Source of the DNA: Acanthopleura granulata | Taxonomy: Eukaryota > Mollusca > Polyplacophora > Chitonida > Chitonidae | Assembly (NCBI GenBank): GCA_016165875.1 | Contig: JABBOT010000009.1 | Location: forward strand, 10,456,017-10,520,016 | Length of the DNA stretch: 64,000 nt | Direction: 5' to 3' | Shown: piece after piece, positions 59,301 through 62,590 of the stretch | How the letters are laid out: each line of letters begins with the position of its first letter | How positions within the stretch are numbered: position 1 is the stretch's first letter | Position numbers and translations under genes: made by a program | The notes under the pieces: generated by a model | What the model saw: the letters and a program-made list of their open reading frames with translations, nothing else | The model's database searches: none | What the model was told of the DNA's origin: nothing

Positions 59301-61038
59301 ACTGAAGAGACTAAAAGTTTACTACAAACTAGTGTAACCAACACACACAAAAAAAGGAAAAAGGATTCTTACCTTTGCAACCTAGAATCATTCAACATCT
59401 TCGAACCATTCTCAAACAGAGTAAAAAAACTTTCATTTTTATTTCTTGAAAGTACAAATATCAAATATCTGACTCTCTATTTAAAGGCTTTCAAACAATT
59501 AAAAAAACTGAAATTGGTTCTAGTGATATCTCACCGTGGTGGGAGCATTCTGCATGACCTCTTCCCCATCCCCATCTGCTCCTGTCCCATCTGTCTCTGC
59601 TGGCTTAATCTCCTCATCCTGAGTGCCAGCCTCTGAAGCAGCATCTCCAGCCTGTTTCTTCTTCTTGTCTGCAAAAGGAACAGTTCACTATTTAATATAT
59701 ACACGAAGCTGACAGCAATTCCTGAGATCAAAATGTTATCTCATTTATCACTCCATTTTCTTGATGAAAATGACTGAAAAAAATTTATCTGAATATATAA
59801 CACTTCCCTCAAGTACTGCAGTAAAGGAGCACTCATACTGTAGCTCCTGTAAACCCTACAAAAACAAGAGAACACAAAACAGTAAATAAAGCTGACTTTA
59901 GCTGGGGTATTTATTAATGCAGGTTTAGAATATTGTATATCGCCCTTGTCAGCCTGAACCTTTTGCATGTCACAGATGCTATTCCAAATTGTATATAACT
60001 TATATAGTATCCATACTCCACCACAAAGTGCCCTATACACTATTACTATACACAAGTTTGTATCAGTGTCATTAAATATCTCCACCAACTTGATTCTTTA
60101 AATAAGTATAAAATCCATGCTTAAAAGTTCCAGTTAAAGTATACATTAGTAAGAAAGGTTTTAACAAATTATGTCATATAAAAAAGTTGACATCAAGATG
60201 GCTGAAAAAAAGGCTGAAGGCTTACAAAGTATCATGAAATTATTTACCTCTCTTCTGACTATCAGCATCATCATCAGTAGCCGCCACAGAGGGTGTGTGA
60301 GTCGACATCTGGTCTCCCCCTTCCTGGCCCTCTCCATCTTCCTGATTCTCATCACCCTCCGTTCCCTCATCTGGGTTGATATCAGGTATTTCTGGCTCTG
60401 TTCAGAATTTAAAGATCAAATAAGGCCTGGATTTAACCCACACCTTTTGAGTCCTAGAGACTGAAAGACAAGCACCTCAATCACTCAGCTAAGACCCACT
60501 CCTATGACAACACCAAGGGAATACGCTGTGTGTCACAGGTGCAGAGCACATGTTTTTTAGTTATTTGATTGGATGATAGTATGATGTGCAGAGCAAATGA
60601 ACTAAATAAATTTTTGTATCAATTATGTTTGCAATTATAGTTTTGCGCAATATGCCTGATAGGGGAACACCTCATAGGGCAGACAAACAAAAGCACAAGG
60701 TCATTCATGTCCTTCTTAACCTTTTGTTAATTTTAACTTTATTAAAGTGTTAATAATTTTCAGTATATTTCCCCTAATTAACTAAACCTTAGCAAAATAA
60801 AACCCTGTCTTATTTTCATACCACAATCTACTTCGACTTCCTCCTCTTCCTCTTGGACAATCTTGTAGAAGAGAATAGTTGATTGTGCTTCCTCTGGAGT
60901 TTCGTTCAAAAACTTTGCAAGTTCCCTTTCACACAAACCATCATCTCTTTCCAACAATTCCTCGAAAACAGTGGGCTCTTTTATATCGAGTGAAAGGTTG
61001 ACCCTCTCCCTTATCCATTCAAATCTTGGGTCATCCAT
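1859..61038 (-). CDS. DNAH10: Axonemal dynein heavy chain 10 (inner-arm dynein), complete 71-exon coding region
   Basis: Force-generating ATPase subunit of an axonemal inner-arm dynein (family knowledge: one heavy chain of the two-headed f/I1 arm). It slides doublet microtubules in motile cilia and flagella. Seen: 71 exons joined by AG acceptors and GT donors (one GC donor) total 13,992 nt, so 4,663 codons plus TGA at 1859-1861, with every junction phase consistent. P-loops occur at residues ~2023-2030 (GPAGTGKT), ~2304-2311 (GPTGGGKT), ~2646-2653 (GETGTSKT) and ~2994-3002 (GVGGSGKQS). DNAH10 is preferred over other heavy chains because long stretches match my memory of vertebrate DNAH10, for example [26 protein letters not shown] and the C-terminal WVLQGVCL. 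The start at 61038 has A at -3 and G at +4, with an in-frame TAG at 61081-61083 and no ATG between. It is somewhat longer than the roughly 4,470-residue human form, mainly in the N-terminal tail and a polyQ stretch. Exons are listed in the segment entries. Confidence 0.97.
2082..2330 (-). repeat. Second SINE-like element, diverged copy
   Basis: TTTGACTGATGTTTAATGC near 2079 (repeated at 2108) and CCAGCAAGAGCTGGATTTGA at 2250-2269 are shared with the element at 52387-52600. A third, weaker relative is at about 9206-9420. It lies in intron 70. Confidence 0.45.
3274..3577. repeat. Minisatellite, 38-bp unit, 8 copies
   Basis: The word CACTTGATCAG recurs at 3274, 3312, 3350, 3388, 3426, 3464, 3502 and 3540, exactly every 38 bp. 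Copies differ by a few substitutions, such as GCGCTTG versus GTGCTTG and AACACTG versus AATACTG. It lies in the intron between exons 69 and 68, 42 bp from the acceptor side of exon 69. Confidence 0.95.
5742..8504 (-). CDS. DNAH10: DNAH10 exons 63-66: AAA6
   Basis: Exons 8349-8504, 7535-7873, 6474-6980 and 5742-5913 encode residues ~3945-4335. Exon 64 includes [18 protein letters not shown] and [19 protein letters not shown]. Exon 65, 507 nt, includes [39 protein letters not shown] and [20 protein letters not shown]. Exon 66 has [16 protein letters not shown] and [11 protein letters not shown]. These are the most conserved parts of the dynein C-terminal third. AAA6 lacks nucleotide-binding motifs, as expected. 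Confidence 0.96.
7147..7375. repeat. Minisatellite, 34-bp unit, about 7 copies
   Basis: ATACTG...CATGACAATCCAAAG...AGTCAGTCT recurs at 7147, 7181, 7215, 7249, 7283, 7317 and 7351. The three middle copies are nearly identical and the outer ones are diverged. It lies in the intron between exons 65 and 64. Confidence 0.9.
9076..14616 (-). CDS. DNAH10: DNAH10 exons 55-62: AAA5 and start of AAA6
   Basis: Exons 14395-14616, 13742-13889, 12969-13104, 12355-12509, 11714-11802, 11125-11254, 9902-10175 and 9076-9179 encode residues ~3525-3944. Exon 55 has [23 protein letters not shown], the AAA5 signature. Exon 56 has [16 protein letters not shown]. Exon 57 has [18 protein letters not shown]. Exon 58 has [20 protein letters not shown]. 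Exons 59-60 contain the strut-like coiled coil with [16 protein letters not shown] and [15 protein letters not shown]. Exon 61 has [20 protein letters not shown]. No P-loop is present in AAA5, as in the family. Confidence 0.95.
14892..15066 (+). repeat. Diverged tRNA-SINE fragment
   Basis: Contains the conserved TTTCCTCCCACTATAATG, AACAGTGAAATATTCTTG and GGCATAAAACACCAATCA, with a more diverged 5' part. It lies in intron 54, about 75 bp from exon 54. Confidence 0.65.
15143..18231 (-). CDS. DNAH10: DNAH10 exons 50-54: coiled-coil stalk and microtubule-binding tip
   Basis: Exons 17998-18231, 17623-17720, 16731-16912, 16061-16197 and 15143-15360 encode residues ~3236-3524. Exons 50-51 form the ascending coiled-coil helix (Glu/Lys/Ala heptads; [18 protein letters not shown] ... 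SDVTEI). Exons 52-53 encode the microtubule-binding domain, beginning [21 protein letters not shown] and ending [15 protein letters not shown]. Exon 54 is the descending helix ([15 protein letters not shown] ... [17 protein letters not shown]). The KPP proline kink at the coil base is typical of the family. Sliding registry between the two helices relays ring state to the tip. Confidence 0.95.
16325..16437 (+). repeat. Dispersed repeat family B
   Basis: Core: GCTTGTTTGGAAGGT, GATATCCT, GAAAAATGTAACTTTC, then a T-rich stretch and AAAAGTGCATTTTTT. Related copies are at 18728-18820, 30735-30860 and 48040-48150, with inverted copies at 17160-17310, 33285-33450 and 43385-43565. All are intronic. 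It has no tRNA head or coding capacity; the class is unknown. Confidence 0.5.
18878..22398 (-). CDS. DNAH10: DNAH10 exons 44-49: AAA4
   Basis: Exons 22234-22398, 21693-22014, 21126-21214, 20424-20574, 19973-20061 and 18878-19075 encode residues ~2898-3235. Exon 45 has the P-loop GVGGSGKQS followed by [15 protein letters not shown] and the Walker B-like [10 protein letters not shown]. Exon 46 has [18 protein letters not shown]. Exon 47 has [14 protein letters not shown]. Exon 48 has [12 protein letters not shown]. Exon 49 has [14 protein letters not shown], the conserved entry to the stalk. Three short exons with phases 1 and 2 join cleanly (89, 151 and 89 nt). Confidence 0.96.
22580..22722 (+). 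repeat. 5'-truncated tRNA-SINE
   Basis: Contains GGTCTGCCAGCAACCTGCGG, GTAATGCTGGCC, CGTATAAGTGAAATATTCTT and AAAACACCAATG, then an AAATAAATA tail. The tRNA head is missing. It lies in intron 43. Confidence 0.75.
23195..28148 (-). CDS. DNAH10: DNAH10 exons 39-43: AAA3
   Basis: Exons 27944-28148, 27351-27628, 25337-25489, 24412-24737 and 23195-23402 encode residues ~2508-2897. Exon 40 contains the P-loop [14 protein letters not shown]. Exon 41 contains FSSRTTS and the Walker B block [11 protein letters not shown]. Exon 42 contains [17 protein letters not shown], and exon 43 contains [22 protein letters not shown]3 is the regulatory ATPase site that gates microtubule release. The donor of exon 40 (27349-27350) lies in the last copy of a 34-bp tandem repeat, yet joining at this donor gives exactly the family-conserved length between TQNF and NFSS. 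Confidence 0.95.
24168..24378 (-). repeat. Diverged, possibly full-length tRNA-SINE, inverted
   Basis: GGTGTTTCACACTACAATTA, AAGAATATTTCACTTATACG and GGAAGGAAACCC correspond to tail and body. ACATTGGTGAAAGGCTCC and GCTGTGGCTAACACCCTAAC correspond to the head region. It lies in intron 42. Confidence 0.5.
25168..25310 (+). repeat. 5'-truncated tRNA-SINE
   Basis: Contains GGTTTCCTCCCACCATAATG, GTATAAGCGAAATATTCTTG and GGCGTAAACCACCGG, then an AT-rich tail ending just before DNAH10 exon 41 (27 bp away). Confidence 0.75.
25490..27350 (-). other. DNAH10 intron 40
   Basis: A 1.86-kb intron. It begins inside the 34-bp minisatellite (27137-27370), contains a pyrimidine/purine-biased stretch near 26395-26440 and the duplication at 25513-25680, and ends at the acceptor before exon 41. 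Nothing coding was seen. Confidence 0.6.
25513..25680. repeat. Diverged direct duplication, ~96 bp, in intron 40
   Basis: CAGTCATGACATT is found at 25513 and again at 25609. In each copy it is followed by GTGAGATAGTTTT.ATGCCAC and then CACTGGA.GTTTT. The second copy is shorter or more diverged. The duplication sits just upstream of exon 41. Confidence 0.7.
27137..27370. repeat. Minisatellite, 34-bp unit, 7 diverged copies, overlapping exon 40 donor
   Basis: The core TACATGTGACTC..TGATC starts at 27137, 27178, 27212, 27246, 27280, 27314 and 27348. After the first 41-bp step the period is exactly 34. The last copy contains the GT donor (27349-27350) and final codons of DNAH10 exon 40. The other six copies are intronic and carry GT or GC at or near the equivalent place (not copy six, which reads TAAG). 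Confidence 0.85.
28837..28973. mobile_element. MITE-like element with terminal inverted repeats
   Basis: The left end GTCGATTCCACGAAACT (from 28837) and the reverse complement of the right end (to 28973), GTCGATTCCACAAAACT, match at 16 of 17 positions. The element is 137 bp with no coding capacity and internal AT-rich sequence. I see no clear target-site duplication. It lies in intron 38. Confidence 0.6.
29091..31676 (-). CDS. DNAH10: DNAH10 exons 35-38: AAA2
   Basis: Exons 31485-31676, 30922-31040, 29814-30108 and 29091-29348 encode residues ~2220-2507. Exon 35 starts [20 protein letters not shown], a hallmark of the AAA1-AAA2 boundary. Exon 36 holds the P-loop GPTGGGKT; my recollection of the vertebrate form is GPTRGGKS, so this one is closer to a canonical Walker A. 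Exon 37 has the Walker B-like [20 protein letters not shown]. Exon 38 has [19 protein letters not shown]2 normally binds nucleotide structurally, without hydrolysis. Confidence 0.96.
29643..29783. mobile_element. Palindromic MITE-like element
   Basis: The left end GGGCCCACTTTCACAAACTT is an inverted copy of the right end (GAACTTTCGTGAAAGTGGCC). The interior also folds back: TTTCTCGTAACTTTCTCAT pairs with ATGAGAAAAAAGTTAC. A possible GAACT duplication flanks it (before 29643 and after 29784). It ends about 30 bp from exon 37. Confidence 0.6.
31677..32820 (-). other. DNAH10 intron 34
   Basis: A 1.14-kb intron with diverged repeat-like sequence near 32100-32360 and otherwise AT-rich DNA. No exon or RNA gene was recognised. 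Confidence 0.5.
32821..34669 (-). CDS. DNAH10: DNAH10 exons 32-34: AAA1, the main ATPase module
   Basis: Exons 34382-34669, 33628-33816 and 32821-32967 encode residues ~2012-2219. Exon 32 carries the Walker A loop [19 protein letters not shown], the conserved VTNCGEGMD, and the Walker B CFDEFNRI. Exon 33 carries [18 protein letters not shown], the sensor region, followed by [16 protein letters not shown]1 hydrolysis drives motility in all dyneins, and every catalytic residue expected is present, so this copy should be an active motor. The module begins in exon 31. All three exons are in phase 0. Confidence 0.97.
33285..33450 (-). repeat. Dispersed repeat family B, inverted copy
   Basis: AAAAAGTGCATTTATACAGG, CATTTTTCCAATGGGATATC and TTACCAAACAAAGCTCAAAA are shared in reverse with the plus-oriented copies. 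The end, a stretch reading AGAACTCTCAACATCAAG, is also shared with 43385-43565 and 17160-17310. It lies in intron 33. Confidence 0.5.
35150..42417 (-). CDS. DNAH10: DNAH10 exons 20-31: linker (DHC_N2) leading into AAA1
   Basis: Exons 42301-42417, 42005-42107, 40969-41147, 39917-40128, 39506-39662, 38870-39103, 38226-38348, 37649-37882, 36904-37130, 36218-36386, 35750-35850 and 35150-35333 encode residues ~1332-2011. This is the linker that swings across the AAA ring to give the power stroke. Diagnostic sequence: [32 protein letters not shown] (exon 26; positions 38226-38348), then [14 protein letters not shown] (exon 27), then [10 protein letters not shown] (exon 29). Exon 31 contains [20 protein letters not shown], which opens AAA1. 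Exon 26 ends at a GC donor (38224-38225), not GT. Confidence 0.95.
40380..40880. repeat. Dispersed repeat family C with internal ~150-bp repetition
   Basis: AAGTTTCA.TTCAATA....A and GGCCTGAAACTTGAACTTCA-type words recur within the block, at about 40505, 40645 and 40815, indicating two to three diverged subunits. Related pieces are at 44360-44500, 50690-50757 and 51410-51535. No coding capacity is seen. It lies in intron 22. Confidence 0.5.
43201..49640 (-). CDS. DNAH10: DNAH10 exons 11-19: middle stem
   Basis: Exons 49513-49640, 48792-48878, 47755-47868, 47166-47312, 46246-46434, 45657-45817, 44967-45198, 43996-44250 and 43201-43359 encode residues ~841-1331. Recognisable heavy-chain stem sequence includes [20 protein letters not shown]-rich helices, and [20 protein letters not shown] followed by [15 protein letters not shown]. 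Phases agree at every junction. For example, GGG-Gly is split between exons 16 and 17, and Gly is split between exons 10 and 11. The join of exon 10 to exon 11 crosses a 3-kb intron. I see no further exon there, but a small in-phase exon cannot be fully excluded. Confidence 0.92.
43385..43565 (-). repeat. Dispersed repeat family B, inverted copy
   Basis: Contains TTTTTCCATTAGGATATTAG, CCTTCCAAACAAAGCTCCAA and AATCAATAGAACTTTC, parallel to the copies at 17160-17310 and 33285-33450. It starts about 25 bp upstream of exon 19, so its edge is close to the acceptor region. Confidence 0.5.
45865..46014 (-). repeat. 5'-truncated tRNA-SINE, inverted
   Basis: Contains ACTTGATTGGTGTTTTATGC, ACTCAAGAATATTTGACTTA, CCAGCATTATGGTGGGAGG and GACCATCCACAG, but no tRNA head. 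It lies in intron 15, about 50 bp from exon 16. Confidence 0.75.
50758..51071 (-). repeat. Full-length tRNA-SINE with internal insertion, inverted
   Basis: The tail and body run from 50758 (TTGATTGGTATATTACACC, ACTCAAGAATATTTCACTT) to CAGCATGAGCTGGACTT. About 70 bp of extra AT-rich sequence interrupts the element before the head at 51033-51071 (CTGCGCTAGCCCGCTAACC ... AGAGGCCC). It lies in the 3-kb intron 10. Confidence 0.75.
52387..52600 (-). repeat. Second SINE-like element, inverted
   Basis: Starts with a tail related to the main SINE (ATCTGACTGCTGTTTAATGC) but then has AACCTGGAGAAAACCACTTC and CCAGCAAGAGCTGGAGTTGA. The second motif is shared with 2250-2280, so this is a separate subfamily. 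It ends 67 bp before exon 10. Confidence 0.5.
52667..57693 (-). CDS. DNAH10: DNAH10 exons 5-10: N-terminal stem (DHC_N1), polyQ insertion
   Basis: Exons 56885-57693, 55936-56134, 55081-55197, 54226-54474, 53432-53608 and 52667-52910 encode residues ~243-840. Exon 5, 809 nt, is the longest in the gene and starts [10 protein letters not shown] directly after the acceptor at 57694-57695. The segment includes the conserved stem sequence [19 protein letters not shown] (exon 6) and is largely helical, as expected for the tail that dimerises and binds intermediate and light chains. Exon 10 ends with a Gln/Pro-rich stretch (three Gln, His, seven Gln, then PPSTPQ) and an acidic HDEDLG. That insertion is absent from my recollection of vertebrate DNAH10. 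Confidence 0.93.
52734..52766 (-). repeat. DNAH10: CAG/CAA trinucleotide tract encoding polyglutamine in exon 10
   Basis: Read on the minus strand, three CAA codons, one CAC, then CAG/CAA codons encode QQQH followed by seven Q at residues ~808-818. The tract contains a CAG run interrupted by CAA and CAC. It is followed by a Pro/Gln-rich stretch. It is in frame and not truncating. Confidence 0.9.
57785..57925 (-). repeat. Truncated tRNA-SINE tail fragment
   Basis: Contains the tail and body sequence (ACTCAAGAACATTTGACAGCC, ATTATGGTGG, ACAGGTTGCT) without the tRNA head. It lies directly before the next copy, so two insertions nested or abutted here. Confidence 0.65.
57932..58190 (-). repeat. 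Near full-length tRNA-SINE, inverted
   Basis: The AT-rich tail is at the left, then CATTGGTGTTTTACGC, CCAGCATTATGGTGGG and CCAGCATGAGCTGG, with the tRNA head at the right (CCATGGAGGCA side). Its body has an internal 7-bp triplication (GGGTTGC, near 58039-58060). It lies in DNAH10 intron 4. Confidence 0.8.
58961..61038 (-). CDS. DNAH10: DNAH10 exons 1-4: acidic N-terminal tail and start of stem
   Basis: Exons 60822-61038, 60248-60397, 59535-59668 and 58961-59185 encode residues 1-242. Exon 1 begins [17 protein letters not shown] and ends in a run of glutamates. Exons 2 and 3 are low-complexity: Asp/Glu/Gly-rich, with DDDAD, then a KKKK patch, then another acidic stretch. Exon 4 returns to a folded-looking sequence ([15 protein letters not shown] ... 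LEQIISQ), which matches the conserved beginning of axonemal heavy chain stems. The acidic tail is probably unstructured. By position it would sit near the base of the arm, where the heavy chain meets intermediate chains and the doublet; that role is inference. Phases are 1, 1, 0 and 0 after exons 1-4. Confidence 0.9.
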
Positions 61039-61827
61039 AATTCCTGATGTTATACGCGTTGTTAAAGTTTCATCTTTCGCCTAACGTGGTTGGTGTTGAA
61101 TGAGCGACCACAACACTCCACGACAAATGTGAAGTTATCTGACATTGTCGTCTCACCCGTAGAAACAATGCGCACAATAATATAGTTCAAAGCAGGACAG
61201 AAAAATACGTGATAAATAATTTAAAACAAGAAGTGTTATGCCTTGAATTTTAAATCTTATCATTGTACGTGTAAGACAAATTTAATGTTACTTAGAACAG
61301 TATGTAAAAAGAAGATTTGCGGATTAATTTCAGAGTAGTTTTGTTGATAGAGAACTATTTTCTAAATGTCGCCGCAGACGCTGTTTCCTTGACAACGCAG
61401 GTGCTCTAGGACAACTTCCGGCATGCGCGCGGACATAGTTGTCTGTAAATGTTGAAAAGGATTGAATGATTTTGGAGAGTAACCGGTTGTGTAAATGACG
61501 ATAATCCGTTTTGTTGAAACGGAAAAGAATGCTTAACGTCAAGTCAGGGTTGTGGCAAAACAACGTGCAGCAGTGAGCAAATTAAAAAAAGAAGAAAATA
61601 CCCCTATATTATAAAGACGAAGTGATGTAAACGTGTACAACAACAACGACTGTGGGCAGTGTGTTTGTGATACGGCACGCCTGAGCTGATAATTTTTCAA
61701 GCATTTCGAATGAGTTCGCAATACGCAAGCATGGAAAACTCTGCTCAGCTGTTATGTGATTCAGGTTGACAGACATTTCAGAATCACTTTGTGTTTTATA
61801 ATCATATTGGATGTAAAAGAGAAGAAT
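61039..61827. promoter_or_regulatory. Divergent intergenic region between DNAH10 and the ASPHD-like gene
   Basis: A 789-bp gap separates the two start codons and must hold both 5' UTRs and both promoters, unless non-coding first exons lie elsewhere. It contains the GC-richest short stretch I noticed in the flanks (61370-61435), with an X-box, an ETS-like ACTTCCGG (61414-61421) and an NRF1-like GCATGCGCGC (61421-61430). No TATA box is evident at a sensible place. The arrangement suggests a bidirectional, TATA-less promoter. Transcription start sites cannot be read from sequence alone. Confidence 0.6.
61383..61396. promoter_or_regulatory. X-box (RFX-factor binding site)
   Basis: GTTTCCTTGACAAC matches the 14-bp X-box consensus RYYNYYWWRRNRAC at every position. 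RFX factors bind such imperfect inverted repeats to switch on ciliary genes, including axonemal dyneins. The site lies about 345 bp upstream of the DNAH10 start codon and 432 bp upstream of the ASPHD-like start. Location and perfect consensus make it a credible functional element, but a 14-bp degenerate motif can occur by chance. Confidence 0.6.
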
Positions 61828-62590
61828 ATGTCATTTCTCACCTTTAACACGGCAGCTGACTATTTTCTTGTCACGTTTGTGACAGTTGTCTTAATTTGTA
61901 TCATAGGAATAATAGTTTCGAGACTGGTAACATCATCAGCCACACCATTTGAACAAGTACAATCATTTGAGACCTGCAAGTCACCTGATTGTTTTAGATG
62001 CGCAAAGGTAAAGGATATTTTAAACGTGTCATATCAGCGTTTTCTACAATACTCTAGAAAAATGGTAACCGAAAATCCTGCAGATGAAAACATAGGTTTG
62101 GACAGAATCAAATATTCTTTCCATGATGGTCTTCTGATGGAAAGCAAAACTGAAATTGAAACCGTTGTGAATGACCAGTCTTACATTTCACAGCAGCATT
62201 CTCAGAAGCCTGTCATCTTCTCACTTCTGCACTTGAAATCGGAGCCGTTCTGGGATGGTGTGTTTGAAGATGATGTTTGCAAACTAGAGAAGAACTACAA
62301 GGTTATAAGAGATGAGTTTGAAGCAACATTTTATCATGGCATTGCTAGTGACAGATGGTTGATGAACTCGACTCCAACAGGGACATGGAGTATTTTTTGT
62401 CTCGTTAATCAAGGCAGTGTCATTCCTCAGAACGTGACTTTGTGCCCTCAGACCTGGCAGATAGTTAAGTCGCTTCAGAATGTGATGGCAGACTGTGTCT
62501 TCGGAAATGTTGCTTTCTCTGTGATCTACAGTGGCACTAAGATAACAGAGCACTATGGTCCGACCAATACACGATTGAGGTGTCACCTTG
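61828..62590 (+). CDS. Aspartate beta-hydroxylase domain-containing protein, first coding exon (partial gene)
   Basis: First 254 codons of an ASPHD1/ASPHD2-type protein. The family shares the 2-oxoglutarate/Fe(II) hydroxylase fold of aspartyl/asparaginyl beta-hydroxylase; its substrate is unknown. Seen: a short N-terminus, a hydrophobic anchor at residues ~12-30 (type II topology likely, catalytic part in the ER/Golgi lumen), a Cys-rich CKSPDCFRC at 50-58, and family blocks WLMNSTPTGTWSIFCLVNQG, VFGNVAFSVI and EHYGPTNTRLRCHLG. His242 in HYGPTN corresponds to the first iron-ligand histidine of aspartyl beta-hydroxylase. The second ligand, expected in an FDDSF.H-like motif, is not in the window. 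The exon ends CAC-CTT-G at a GTAAAC donor (62591), phase 1. The ATG at 61828 has A at -3; a longer open frame upstream has no ATG. The gene is head-to-head with DNAH10. Confidence 0.9.

Noticed and set aside
59531..59731. An Arg/Gln-rich minus-strand frame over exon 3
   Set aside because: It is the wrong frame of exon 3. The correct frame, set by the phases of exons 2 and 4, is Lys- then Asp/Glu-rich.
61756..61827. A longer plus-strand open frame extending the ASPHD-like protein upstream
   Set aside because: Its first codon would be GTG, and no in-frame ATG lies upstream of 61828. The extra residues do not resemble the family, and the ATG at 61828 begins right before the membrane anchor.
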